From positions 469,389 through 533,388 of the forward strand of contig NW_019091500.1 of NCBI RefSeq assembly GCF_001949145.1: DNA of 64,000 nt, written 5' to 3'. The notes under the pieces were generated by a model. That model saw only the letters and a list, made by a program, of their open reading frames with translations, had not been told where the DNA came from and did not search any database. Below, piece by piece: positions 24,633 to 36,769 of this stretch (within the stretch, counting starts at the first letter, position 1; the number at the start of each line of letters is the position of its first letter). The position numbers and the translations under genes were made by a program. The DNA comes from Acanthaster planci (lineage: Eukaryota; Echinodermata; Asteroidea; Valvatida; Acanthasteridae).

Positions 24633-27239
24633 TTAGAAGTAGTATTTCCAACTGGACGAGATCAAAGTCGGTCTATTGACCGTTTCACCATGCATCTGGA
24701 CCCCGGTACAGTGACCTGTACTTCAAATTTTACAGCTTATAAATTCAGAGCTATATATCATATAGAGAGAGTAGCACCTTCTTCAGATTTGGGAAACGAA
24801 ATGGCTGTTCACGATGTGTGCGGTAAAGCATGTGACTATCACATGACCAAATGTCTTTGTACTCTGGCGCATAGGCCCACACTGACTAAATTTTTTCCAA
24901 CAATGGAGATACTTATGTCTCGTCTCGCTATCTGTTGAGACATTTACGTCTCAATTATTTTGTAACTCTGTCTAAAATCACAGTACATGTAGCTCCAAAT
25001 TAACCATAAGTCTGATCACTACGTGTTCAGCATGCAGCTATTGTGGGCTAATTCTCCACGTGCACTGACACATTCAGTGATTGAGGCACTCGTGTCTCAA
25101 CTCAGTAAACAACTCTAGCTATAAAAATTAACACTGCCCTCTTTAGTTTCACGGACACTCACAGGGGTGCGTTTTGACGGTAACAACGAACTTTGTTCTT
25201 CCCCCAGCGCGGCCGATGGCTTTGCACTGTGCAGACCTGTGACCGTGAGGTTAACACTTCCTGTTGGCGAAGCGTTGTATAAATTTCTTGGTTCGCTGGT
25301 GGCAATGCTTGTAATACGCGGGAAAAGTGCGTATCATAAAACACGGCCTTGGCGCAATCACAGTTTGGTAATAGATCTTCTCACTAAGTAGGCCTATCAC
25401 TGATCACGTGTCTTTTGGCGACATATTTCAAATCATTGGTTATCTTGATCAATTTTGGGTCAACGAATAAAGTGTAGTAAGAATATTTTCAGCAGGGAGG
25501 AAGAAAAATATCGAATTGATAACCGCTGCTTGTGTAACGCATTGAGCGAGCTCGCGCGTGCCTGGCAGAAATTTACCCACAATGCTCAGCGCGTCTTTAG
25601 CTGTGACCCCGTGTGACGTATTTCCTTCACTAAAATCTGTGCAAGGCCATCAGCCCTTCCCGGCGCCCAGGCGCTGAGCGACGAGCGAAACAACGAATTA
25701 CTTTATCCGTTAGTTTTAATTGGTTGTTCTTTTGGTCAAGACTTTTGATTTTCAACGGTACCGGTGACCATACGAGTTATATACCATTTATTTGTCTCAC
25801 TTTTTCTGCATCTTGTTATGTATCTGTTTTGATATAATAAATACTTTAAATTATTTTATGAGCAGATAAAGGTTGCAGTTATAAGACTGCGTACAGTGTG
25901 TGTCGAGGATCATCAATGTCAACATTTGTAGACCTTTGGAACAATAGTAGTGTTCATTGTGCACTGATGGAAAGGTGGTAATTGTATTAAAATAAGTGTA
26001 AAAATTTTGCGTGCTTGATGATGACTAATTTATCAATTTATTCTAGTTTGTTGGGAATGCCTTGTTCTTGAGTGTAGTCCAGCACACCTTCCCTTAATGT
26101 TGCAGCTAGCTTTCTAACCTCTGTCATGAAAGCACATTCTTTAAGCCCTATAGAAAGGGTTTCATATATAACCTCATTAAAAAAACGCCTAAAATTCAGC
26201 ATACTGCAATAGAAATAACGTGGCTGCTCGGCGCTGCCTTGGGACAGACGACGTTGTTTAGTGTGTGGCCTTCTTTGGGGTAATTGTTTGCTCCTGTCAC
26301 AAACATCCTCAACAGCATTCAAGAAGTCATTCTTCCCCAAGACTGTTAAATTATCTGCCCAGGATATCCTAGATTCAACAACGCATAAGATATTTAGGGA
26401 CAGTTTTTACAATTATATGTGACCAAGATTTACGCCTATAGCTCCCCACGACCCCCTCTAGTTAAACTCCAAAGAAGATGTTTCTGGAGGACTGACTGCC
26501 AAGTACAAGTATCAAGTGCCAACACCGGGCAACTTCACACTTCATTGTTTCAATTCCCACTAACATTTCTACATGTTAGGACTTAGGACCCAGCCGAACT
26601 ATATACATGTACATGATCGCCTATACTACCCGCGATGCAAATATTTTTGTATGCAAATAAAGAAACACTAAGTTTAAAAGATGGATGTGTCAACAGTGTC
26701 ACAACCAGACTGTCGTCAACAAACACCCATCAAGCTTAAAGTGATTGATAGTGACAAGTGAGGTATTCAGCACAATAGTGTGTTCGTGCATTTAACTTGT
26801 GCATGTGCAAATTGAAATACTTGAAGAAAACTACACTAAAACAGGCATTCAAAAATTGTAACTTAGCACTACAGTAGGCCTAATCAAAGCTTGACGTGTA
26901 CTGCTTTCTTTCCATTTACATGTGTAATCATCCTGGCATTAGAGCTTGCGGTATTGTATGAACACTAAATCAATGACAAAATGCCAGCCCCACCCCAACC
27001 CCCGCCAAAATTTTGTTTCTATTTTGCTTTGTCGTCATGCTTTGAAAACGTGCGGGGAAAAGGCATTTTTTCTATTTAATTTTTCTTCATTTTTATCGAC
27101 CAGAAGAGGCCAAACGATTACATGAAAAATCCCAATGTTTATGATAAAAAAACCCACCAACCCAACCAACAAAAACACAACTTTCCCAAAAATATGGTAT
27201 TGAACCCATCCTTGTTCTTTGTCTGTCTCGATAAGCCAG
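24633..27239. other. gene-poor region, one unexplained open frame
   Basis: Apart from the 100-codon minus-strand frame at 26.04-26.34 kb, nothing coding was recognised. A GC-richer patch at 25.15-25.70 kb contains ACCCACAATGC and several CpGs and may be regulatory or repeat-derived. Confidence 0.35.
26038..26340 (-). CDS. unrecognised open frame, possible exon or domesticated element piece
   Basis: A 100-residue minus-strand frame starts GKNDFLNAVEDVCDRSKQLP and has a basic, Gln/Arg-rich middle (QRRPHTKQRRLSQG) followed by a hydrophobic-acidic C-terminal half (YFYCSMLNFRRFFNEVIYET). A possible acceptor (TTTAACAG) lies just upstream of the first codons, so it could be a terminal exon ending PNKLE-stop. 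Its composition looks more protein-like than neighbouring random frames, but I recognise no domain. It could be a transposon-derived fragment or chance. Confidence 0.22.
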   Translation of the reverse strand: MGKNDFLNAVEDVCDRSKQLPQRRPHTKQRRLSQGSAEQPRYFYCSMLNFRRFFNEVIYETLSIGLKECAFMTEVRKLAATLREGVLDYTQEQGIPNKLE

Positions 27240-27339
27240 TGTGCCTTTAGGCCTACATCCGGGGAAAATATCTTGTTGAGATTCGGGACGACGGAAAAAA
27301 GAACAGTGAATGGATAATTGTGACCTTGCATTGTGATTG

Positions 27340-27580
27340 ACTCGTTCTAAAAGGAATAGAAACGTGGTTATGCATTCCTTTTTAACTCTGCTCAGACGTC
27401 GTGGGTCAGCAGTTTTAAGTATTCCAAATTCAATAAGACTAGAAATGCAACTCCGTGTAGTAAACGGGCGCAGACATGATGTTAACCCCGGACAAGGTAT
27501 CGAACCTTGTGCAGGCCAAACAGTGCATGTAGCCGTTGTTTGGCATACACAAGGGTTTATCCACTACTAACACTGGGCGA
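27340..27580 (-). repeat. possible tRNA-derived SINE fragment
   Basis: On the minus strand a pol III B-box-like GGTTCGATACC (27496-27506) sits inside a short stem (AAGGTATCGAACCTT), and a weak A-box-like TAGTAGTGGATAA lies about 60 bp upstream. No clear SINE body or tail follows, and it lies in the left block of unit A, so this is uncertain. Confidence 0.25.
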
Positions 27581-29159
27581 GGGTTCCCCCTCGTTTTCTC
27601 TGTTTTCTCCGAATGACGCAATCTACATTCAGAATTCACATCTTGGCATAAACAGAAAAAAGCCTTTTTCAACTTCTCTTAGTTGAGCTCTGAAGACAAA
27701 TGATACTGTGTTCGATTTGGATGCTTCCATATTTATTTGAACAGATGAAATCAGAGAAAACATGTTTTCCTTAGAGGTGCTCTTTAAATTTATCATGACT
27801 ATTATAACGTGGGGGTAGTGCGTTGCAATGTCATTTTTTCTAAAGATGGATTTTCTTGTATCAGCATCTCGGTTAACCTCACTCACTCACTTTGAAATGC
27901 ATTTGAATTACAAATCCCTGTGTGGTAAGGTCTCACAGACTGTTCACTCTTTGCACGCTGCCGCCATAAGCATGGAGAACTCCGACCTGGCAGCTTAAAT
28001 TATTAAAGTATAGCCGATTCAGTGATTTCTGTGTATCATGCTTACTGACTGGAACCAGTGACCCGGCTATAAAAATGTGAAGCCACTGGTGTAAGGTTCC
28101 TCGCGCTTATGGCGACTGCGTGCAAAGAACGAATTGTCCACTTGGGTGCACCCCGATAAATAAATTCCCATAGACACCAATGATAAATCCCTTTACTTCA
28201 AAATTGTTCTTAAAATACAACTCTCATTGGTGTCCAGGCTGGACAGAAAAATGATCTTCGACGTGTCCTCTTTCATTTTCCATAGTGGGTTGACCAATGA
28301 ATTTTGGGATATTCTCACCCAATGCAGACCACCACTAAAAATGAAGGAAATTTCCCTGCTTGGAAAAGTAGCTAGTTGAAAATGCATATCTCTGAAGAAA
28401 CGGCTAAGGCCACTTTCGGAAACGGTTGCATCCAAATTCCTCAGAATAGAAAGTCCTAAATCCGGGCCAGAGGTTCAGTGGCACTTTCCTTCAATTCCCC
28501 AATTCTATGGCTCTTAGGACTCTCTAATGTAGAATATTTTTAGTGAAAACTTTTATTAATAAGCTCTGCATACATATTTGTGGTCTTTTTAAAGGGGTGC
28601 ACCCCTCTGTACATGATTAAGATGTGAATGTAGTGTACGAAATAGTGTCGTGTGCTTTGGACAAGGCTGATGAAAAAACATGCGAGCTTGTTTTACACTG
28701 AGCAATGGAAGACCAGTACATGTGTTCCGTGGTAATTACACTTTTCATTTTGACACAGCTATGTAGTGAAACTAAACTAATTCTTAAACCAATCACTTGG
28801 GTAATTTTGATTTTCTTTTCATTGTTTCCTGTGCAGTTGAAACTTGTTATTAATTTTGGGCATGACTAAAGCAGTTGAGGCGAGATGGATATTGGTTTTT
28901 TTGCCCAATATTGAGCGAACCTGATACAATTGTTATATATCTAACAAATTTTCGGAATAATTTATACTTCTTTTTAGAATGAATGGTTTGTTGAGAAGAT
29001 TGTGCCTTACTGCAAATCTTCATTACCTCTTGTAGAATCAGCTGTGTTGGTTTATGATGCCCAAGTACTCCTTTCACGGTCAACTGTTGCCCTCTTTGAA
29101 GTTTCGGGAGGGATTCTACACGGAACCTGATTGTCCCACCTGAGGTTGATAATACTTCA

Positions 29160-29513
29160 TACTGTGGTCGTAAATCCCGGGGTTTGCGGTGGCAGTATAT
29201 ATCTCCCCCCCCCCGAGTTTGCTGGGGGGGGGCTACTGAATGACCCCCCTCTCCTTTGTAATGAGCAAAAATAGAGCGGGCTTTAAAGAATTTTCAGACT
29301 CCGAAGACTAAAATGGATGCAATATCATTCAAAAGGGAAAGAAATCAAACACAGCCATATGCCATTCTGAATACATTTTACAGATGTACATCAATATCAT
29401 GCACATCGGCCTCTATGCGGTGTCACCCCCCTGCTTTTCAAATGTCCATGGCCAAGCAGGTCATCCTCCTCTTTTCCAATCCCCCACCCCATCCTAATAT
29501 CCGGCTTAAACTT
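29160..29513. mobile_element. insertion in unit A absent from the other units
   Basis: Units B, C and D read continuously through this point, whereas unit A carries about 350 extra bases. The sequence ACTTCATA just left of the insert (to 29159) recurs as GCTTTCATA on the right (about 29522-29530), consistent with a short target duplication of about 8 bp. The insert holds a 10-C run (29205-29214) facing a 9-G run (29224-29232) that can form a hairpin. No coding capacity was seen, so it is probably a non-autonomous DNA element. Confidence 0.5.
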
Positions 29514-29818
29514 ACCCCACTGCTTTCATAGGAATGTTCCTTTGTGGTTTTGGGGGCTTTATGCTAAAGGTTTCTTTGCATCATATTGTGACTGCATTTA
29601 CCTTTTGGTATAGCGATTTTATCATGTAGGACTGGCTCGAGTGAGAACCTTAGGTCTGCTGAAAATTGACCCATATGTTACAGAAACCCATTGAATTTGG
29701 TACCTCTTGTGTAAAATGGGACCCTGGAGCTGATCAAGTCGGGGAAGGGGAGTTTGGTTAGCGCCTTTGAAATTGTTCAAGGCTCCAATCTTTCTGTTAC
29801 AACGTCATTGCAAAACGT

Positions 29819-29836
29819 CCAATCGGAGCTGACGAA
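29819..29836 (+). promoter_or_regulatory. conserved CCAAT...TGACG element, copy 1
   Basis: CCAATCGGAGCTGACGAA lies 170 bp upstream of the copy 1 ATG. The same block occurs before all four copies (157-170 bp) and better conserved than its flanks: a CCAAT box plus a CRE half-site TGACG. It is a likely promoter-proximal element of the family. Confidence 0.5.
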
Positions 29837-29988
29837 CCCATGGTCATATTGTGGCGTGTTCCTTGACAAAAACCCTTCTAAACTGCCACGTAGGACCTGT
29901 GAACATCTATACCCACTTCAAGATCTTTTGCAGTTGGTATCTCTCGCTGCTTGGCCCTGCTTGAAACCAATTTATCCGTTGCTGCACC

Positions 29989-32900
29989 ATGTCTACGTTG
30001 ACTCACCTTCGCGTGCTTCTGTTGGTATGTGGCCTAATCCATACTGGACTTGCCCGCTTGAATCCAGGTAATCTAAAATCAGCTTGAACGTAGAAAACAG
30101 TTGAAAACTTGGTTATGTTTTGCAGTGTTCTATTTCCCTGTCATTTAGCTTAAGTTTACGGAAGGTAATGTACGCACGCAGACAATGCCAAGATCGATTT
30201 GTGCGTCTACTATAATACCTTAGTTTAGTCTAGTACGGTATTGTTTACTAACAGAGAGTATTTTCGCCATCCTGCACTCTAAATACTTTAGTAAAGGTTG
30301 CTGTTTAACCTAGGTACTATAGATAGCAAAGATCTGATGTGATGTTGAAGCGCCTAGATTTGCTTGAAACTTGAACATTTTACTCTTTTGAATTTCAAAA
30401 AACAAAGAAAAAAAAGGCGAATAATATTTTTTACTTTTTCGGGGCAAACCGTTATTTTTTGGTACAATGGGCAAGTATGGGTCACCAGTATAAACAGAAA
30501 GCGCTAAAAATGAATTATGTCTTGGCATAAAGTGACCCGCACTAGCACCCTAATTTGGAATGAAAAGCCTGGAAATTTGTTTTTAAATATGTTAACTTAG
30601 ATTCCAGTACGACAACCGAAACAAAATTACGTCAAACAGTACGATAGGAGCACAACCTTTGCGCAAAATGTGTTTGAAGTACTAATGTTGACCCTTTAGA
30701 AGAGACCTTTGGGTTTTCATTTCTTATAACCAGTTTCTTAATGACACATTTTGATTCCAGATTTTCTCTAAAATAAGAAAGCTGATGTAAGTGGAGCTCA
30801 GATTCTGTGATTAGAATGGTCCATGTTTACTGTTTTAATTTTACAGAGCTTCTTGCTATTGCTGAGATTAACCAGCAGTATAAGGCTGCAATGGAATCCG
30901 GTGACATGAATTCGATTCTGGCGCCGTACTCAGAAAACATTCTGTTTCTTCCAAATGGGCATCAAAGCATCGTTGGAAAAGATAGTAAGTCTGCCAAGTT
31001 GTGAAAATGTCAAATCTTATGAAACATTCACATGCTGCTTCGTTGATGTTGTGCTAGGTCTTGGAACAGTAAACCCTGGTTCACTGAACCTCTTTACTAC
31101 AGGCTTCCGAAGAAATCTTCCGAAGATTAAATTGCACTTTTATTTACCATATTTAACTTAAGATCCGAGATCCTAGCATTATATAATTTTTACTTTGTGT
31201 TCACTACAGTGTCCTTAGGCTCGTGTCTTGTTAGATTACCCAAAATTAATGGTATCAAGGTTGTGAATTACTGTGAAGATCATTAGCCATATTTCGGGGC
31301 AGTTCTGTTGTTCAACAGAGAAACTTCCTCTGTGCACTGCTTGCGGCCTGCAAGATAGCAGCCATGCAAACCTTCTGTAGTGATTCAAATTCTGTATAGG
31401 TTTAACGACTTAATAACTGTAAAAAAATATAAGAGTATGGTGTAATGAAGGGTTTTTTTCCCTGCAGAATTGGCAAGCTATTTCAGCTCAGTGTTACCCC
31501 GCGTGGGGAGGATGGAATACAACATAAAGTATTTGGATTATATCAACCAGAGGACTGGATTGGTCTTGGAATTGCTGACAGTGACTGTTTTGGACAAGCA
31601 GGGAAACGTAACTCTCAAAGGAAGGTGGGTAATCTGATTGAAAAACGACCAATGTTGCTATTTACCTTTCAGGTATGTTTATGCCCCATTGAGACAACGT
31701 TCATAACAGCGCGCATGCGCGCTTCATTTTCAAGCGGACACCAACGGTTTTTCGTGCGAGTAGACGACGTCAGTAGCGCGGATTTTTTCAAGGACTGACC
31801 TGACAAATACCAAAGTGTAGAAGCATAAATAAATTTCGCGAGATTCTAAACGCAGAGCCACGAGCAACACACATTTTCCTCCATTCGTAAGAATTTTAAG
31901 TAACGGTGAATCTCAGAACAGTTTAAAAAGTGAATATTTGGACCCTTTCCACCAATGAGAAAAAAATCAAATGTGTAAAATTTTGCAGTTATTTTGGACT
32001 TACTTTCAATAAAAAGTAAGTTTTCTGAGACAAAATTCCAGTGTCAAATTAAAGTTTTACCCTTATTGCACTGACTTCACGCATTTATTTTGAATCTGCA
32101 GGATAACATTTTTAATAATCAGGTCATTTTTTATCGCCCCAAAATCGCACCGCTCCAACGGCGCACGAAAATTCAAAGCCATTTGCATCTATTCAGATTA
32201 CCAGAACGGTATATCTGACAGTAGGCTGATGATTTTCTGTTAGATTGTACCGATTTTGTTAGTATCCATACCATTTCATAACCGACGTAGAATCGTCGTG
32301 GAGACATTTCCTGTTCATCACTTTCACTGCAACGGATAAACCAGTGCGAATCAGCATGATTGTGTGCATGAACATGTACTTGTACATTGGTTCAAATTCA
32401 AACTTGTTTTTCAAAATTTTTTGTCCGCATTCGATTAAGAGACTCTTCTACTGAGTATAAATCTCGTTTTTTTATAACTGGGAAAACTCATTCTCAAAAG
32501 AAATTTATCAAATTTGGCAACACTCAATTTTTTCAGGTGAACAATGGAATAATTTTGGGGTTATTAAAATCCACATTTTTTTCTTTACATTTTCCGACGC
32601 TGGGCATAAAATCAATGCTACTGAAAATGAAATGATTACTGTAATTTGAATTGTCATGAAAGAACTCATTATTTATGCTCGGATTCCAGGAAATCCATCA
32701 ACAGAAGCGACGCGGCCTCATTTTGTGCCCAGAGCGCACGAAATTAGGTATAGCCTGTTGCTATGCAGCTGTTGTCAAACGCAAGTCTTGCGCGTGTGCA
32801 CTTTGGTTATGAACATGCGGTGATAGAAAAGTAAAAAAAAAATCATAAATACCTTAGACAGTTTCCCTATTTAACAACTCGCAACGTTCAAGAAAAACAC

Positions 32901-33509
32901 CTTGAACTGAGACATGGCAGTGTTTGCCTGTGGGCCAAGCTACATCAAACACGATGTGGTTTATTGAAGCGTGCGATACTGCATGTACTGTGTGCTATGT
33001 ACATATACACCGTACATGCATCGTTATCTGGCGATGACGTCATCCAATCAGCCAAAAAAGGTGGAGTTTCGTGGGCGGGGAAATGTAGGATCTTTTTATT
33101 CATTCTGGGGTCACAATTAATGGGGTAAATATTAAATTTATGACGTTTATTAAATTGTTACGTATTTATTGTTATTATGAAATACTTGTGAACTGAATGA
33201 TTTCTATTTCTGTTACCCTTTAAACGCACGTTTAAGACCGGCAAAGACACATATTTATTCCCTTATTAAATTAACATTTTGGAAAAAGTGATAAACAATA
33301 CTTCATACAGCGTCTGTTTAAGACGTGTCTGTCCATTATCTTGCTTTCCACTCTCCATTATTCACTTTCAGGTGATTCATGTACAGATTTAATGTTTCTG
33401 GGGTTTTATTTTGGTCTTAATTTATACCAGGACCCTACTCCACTGGAAATGGGATCCACAGACTAGAGGTTTTAAGGTAATGCTGGAGATGATCAACAGC
33501 GACCAATAG
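29989..33509 (+). CDS. secreted NTF2-like / DUF4440 (SnoaL-like) protein, copy 1, four exons
   Basis: Exons 29989-30067, 30847-30984, 31468-31624 and 33431-33509 join in frame (phases 1, 1, 2) to give 150 residues ending at TAG; every junction has GT-AG sites. Exon 1 encodes a signal peptide (MSTLTHLRVLLLVCGLIHTG, then LARLNPG), so the protein is probably secreted. Exon 2 has the DUF4440 N-terminal pattern: INQQYKAAMESGDMNSILAP, then YSENILFLPNGH and VGKDKL. Exon 3 gives paired strands (MEYNIKYLDYIN, LVLELLTVTVLDKQGNVTLK), and exon 4 the closing strand LLHWKWDPQTRGFKVMLEMI ending NSDQ, matching the family's 'W...d.G.W.i..di.nsd' ending. There is no cysteine in the mature part. The family often forms cone-shaped pockets in hydrolases, isomerases or non-enzymatic binding proteins; substrate and role are unknown here. 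AATAAA at 33723 and 33974 are candidate polyadenylation signals. Confidence 0.72.
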
Positions 33510-34990
33510 AACCAGTAACGCCGTCTAGAGAATAGACCGCTGATGGACGTTTTGACCTCGGATAAGAATATGACATAGAAGTGTGAAAATCAACTACATT
33601 TTCCACTTGTAGGTGGATTGAGGTGTTTATCATGTCTTTTATTTTTCAATCTTTCATTTCAATGTTAGAATTATGACACCATGGTGGTCATAAATCAAGA
33701 ACTATACAGTTCTTGGCGTTGAAATAAACACATTGTAGCATTAGAGGTAGGTGTAAAGTTTTTTCGAAATTGGAAATGCTGAAGAACAGTGCATAGTGCT
33801 GTGAATATATTTTTAGCTTGGTAGGTGTTCGGCTTTGGATGCTCCAAAAATCTTAGTTGAAACTCAAATTGAAATAATATCAATCCTTAAAATGATGTTT
33901 TCCTAGAATTTCTCTACATTTTAACACGTATTAAGAAGTCTTTTTCCGGACTTGGTCTGCCTAACAGTTTGCTGAATAAACAGAGGAATTATGTGCATGA
34001 GAAATTTCTGCGTACTGCTTGTAGACTGGTTTGTTATACAGTCAAGGTGTGCCTTGAATGGACGAAGGTACATAATACAGGGTTTCTTAGGATGCCACAT
34101 CCGTTCGTTGGACTATACAAATTATCTTACAGATTGAGCCATATATAAGCGTTGGGCAATCTCTTTCAGATGAAGTATAAAGTGGTTGATTGGTCAGTCG
34201 GTGTCGTTGGCCCCTTGACCAGTCAGTGTTTCCGTTGACCAGTGCGCTGAAAACGATATGCCCAGCAAGATATGGGAGGGAGGGGTAGCCCCTTACATGT
34301 CCAATCCTTGTACACACCCTAGACTATTGTAACGTAACACATTTCCCTTAGATGTCTGTAAAGAGTTCCTGAGATTCTGAGATCAACCAACACAAAGGTG
34401 GGGGCGCTCTCAGTCCCATATCTTGCTCCATGTGGAAAACGATCACCAAAGATTTCGTTTTCTCAGTCAGATTGGGATATTGGAGTATCTATTAGAAAAA
34501 ACCACGTAAGCCTTGTTTCGCGACTAGCTGGATAATTAAGCTCATGTTTTTGTAAGTGAGGAAAGACTGCATGTTGGATTGGTCTTTTTAAATTTGTTCC
34601 CAGGGAGGGCGGGAAAGAATAGTTAATGATAACTGCATCGCATCCTCGCATAATGATCGACCCTTTCCAAAAGACTGACTTTCAAAATGGAGGTTGGCCC
34701 TCAATAGAAAGCGTATCTTTCTCACCCGAGATACGGTACCTTGCATTTGCTCAGTACTTTGAATCTTCTTAATTCTTTCATACGTTTGAATACGTCCTTG
34801 AGGGCGTTGTTGCTAACGAACTGCCTGTTTCGTTCTTAACCGGTCTTGATTTTTCTATTTAAATGGACTGTCTGGTTTTACCATTACGTCTTGCTTAAAT
34901 CTGTTGGTTACTCGTACGTCGCTTGTTCACCGTTAGTAAATTCATTTGAAGTAAGATATGGGACGGAGAGAACCCCTCCCGCCTTTGTGT

Positions 34991-36428
34991 TGGTCATTGT
35001 TTGATCGGAATCCCATGAATTCTTTACAGACTTCTAGGGGGATGTGTTAGGTAACAATAGTCTAGAGTGTGTATAGGGATTGGACTGGTAAAGGGGGACC
35101 CCTCCGTCCCATATCTTGCCTGGTTTAAGTAAATTTGCTGAGCAATTAGAAATGTTAACTGTCATTCTCTTGAGGCGGAATTCGTATCACTAGACTGATT
35201 GACAAATTCGTCAACCGCCAAATACTGAGGATGCCGTGGCGCCTTTTCTTCGCCATTCTGTTAATAATCAGCTCCTTCAGATTGGGCAATGGAACTTGAA
35301 AGGTAAACTCCCGCACCATAATATGGAAAAGTCTCAAAGATTTGATTTGCCAGGGCAACCTAACGCGGCAGCAGGGCAGAATTTTCCAAACAGCGTTCAT
35401 TTTCAGTACACACATCAGAAAATACTTTGCTTATGCGATCCTATCCGGTTCGTAAGTGTGACGTCACTACATTTTAAACCACGCCCACTGCACATGCACT
35501 GCACGTAGGGTTACATGCATCGATCGCCGTTTTCATCGAACCGTGGAAACAGAAGTTTACGTGCACCTTCAGCGATTGTCCAATGGGAGCCCGCGAATCG
35601 TGGCGCGCCCGCCTTTGTGACGAAGTCATTTACAAACCGGATTTCATGGCCGAAAAAAATTGTTGCTACGTTGAACGGGATATATTTGTCCGAGCGCAAA
35701 TGTTTCACGAGGATTTTTCAGGTCGCGACTCGGAATTATTCGTGTTTCATGCTCATTCGCTGCGCCCACCTGATTCTATTGAATGAAAACTGAATCGAAC
35801 AACACAGAAAACACAAAATCGATTCTAGGTTTTATTATACAGAATGGGAGACGGGGGGTTCACAATGCGGCTGAGTGCTTCGAACCTTCTGCTTGCAAAT
35901 AGGTGCTATAAAAGTTCAATACAGAATTGGTGAAAAGCTTTAAAAAACAAATTGGAGCTTTCATTTCGAAAACAAAGAACACTGGTCAAAAACTAAAAAC
36001 ATAAAGGTCAACCCAAAATTAAGTCATTGTAAATTCTGGACAAAATGGCTGTTAAATCTTGAGCTATTTTGAACAATCGTTGAAATATGATCAACGTCGA
36101 ATGCATCACTAACGAGTCAATTATACAAACTTCATGTAAAAATAATAATAAATATGTACAGAGTGATCTTACGACTTGGAAAGGCTAACTTATTATAATC
36201 TATATAAAATTCCAGCAATTCTATATTTTATTTATGGGTTTTGCCCTTACCCGACGTATACATTTATTAATTAACACTGTATACTCAGTGGTTGTCTGAG
36301 AGCTTAAGAAAAAAATTAAAAGGGCAAAATCCATAATTAGAATTAAAATCTCCCCGACGCAAAGTACATCTTGACAATAGTTCGCAGTACCCGCTGCTAC
36401 ATCTGACTCGGACCGGCCAGCCGACCCG
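34991..36428. other. spacer between units A and B with a promoter-like island
   Basis: No gene was recognised. About 35440-35800 is GC-richer, with a perfect CRE (TGACGTCA, 35459-35466), a CCAAT box in TCCAATGGGAGC near 35580, and several CpGs around GTGGCGCGCCCGCC. Two overlapping plus-strand frames of 67 and 92 codons occur there without recognisable domains. The rest is AT-rich. The island might be a promoter or a transposon-derived GC patch. Confidence 0.3.
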
Positions 36429-36480
36429 GCAAGCTCGGTGGTCGAGTGGTTATGACGTCTGCACTATAGAACTTTTTCCT
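36429..36480 (+). repeat. tRNA-like SINE head fragment
   Basis: GCTCGGTGGTCGAGTGGTTA followed by TGACGTCTGCACTATAGAA resembles the 5' half of a tRNA with a pol III A box, as at the head of tRNA-derived SINEs. GTGGTTAT and GTCTGCACTA recur in the SINE at 59.84 kb. No B box follows; a minisatellite begins 30 bp downstream, so the body seems lost or replaced. Confidence 0.4.
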
Positions 36481-36513
36481 GTGATGTCAAAGGAGCTGGA
36501 CCGCGATGTGTTG

Positions 36514-36697
36514 TAATGGTAATGAGTATACATATAGTGTTGTGATGGTAATGAGTATACATATAGTGTTGTGATGGTAATGAGTATACATATAGTGTTG
36601 TGATGGTAATGAGTATACATATAGTGTTGTGATAGTAATGAGTATACATATAGTGTTGTGATGGTAATGAGTATACATATAGTGTTATGATGGTAAT
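36514..36697. repeat. 29-bp minisatellite, about 6.3 copies
   Basis: Units of 29 bp (core TGATGGTAATGAGTATACAT plus ATAGTGTTG) start at 36514, 36543, 36572, 36601, 36630 and 36659, with a partial seventh to 36697. Only single-base differences are visible (TAATGG in unit 1, GATAGT in unit 5, final A in unit 6). Because 29 is not a multiple of 3, the open frames across it are artefacts of the repeat. The array sits between units A and B. Confidence 0.93.
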
Positions 36698-36769
36698 CTA
36701 CTTATTCGAGATAAACTAGTTAAGTATGCAGCGTTCACACGTGTGTACGTGGTTGAAGTAGGTTTGCGG

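Larger units (their letters stand above)
27240..34990 (+). repeat. tandem segmental duplication, unit A (carries gene copy 1)
   Basis: Reading along the units shows the same order of blocks: a left block with TCTGCTCAGACGTCGTGGGTC (compare 37.28 and 43.70 kb), a block with GTGTCCAGGCTGGACAGAAA (28.23 and 37.69 kb), the promoter region, the four exons with their introns, and a downstream block with AATAGAAAGCGTATCTTTCT (34.70, 42.20, 52.66 kb). Edges are approximate because identity fades gradually. Unit A is the longest; its intron 3 (about 1.8 kb) holds sequence absent from units B and C. Confidence 0.75.

Noticed and set aside
30807-31004. Starting copy 1 at the ATG at 30807 within the exon 2 open frame
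   Set aside because: The codons before 30847 are intron with a TTTTACAG acceptor. The conserved signal-peptide exon at 29989 joins exon 2 in frame in copies 1, 2 and 4.
36464-36678. Open frames encoding repeated MYTHYHHNTICILITITT-like peptides
   Set aside because: They are translations of the 29-bp minisatellite. The periodic peptide comes from the repeat and there is no start context, splice partner or conservation.
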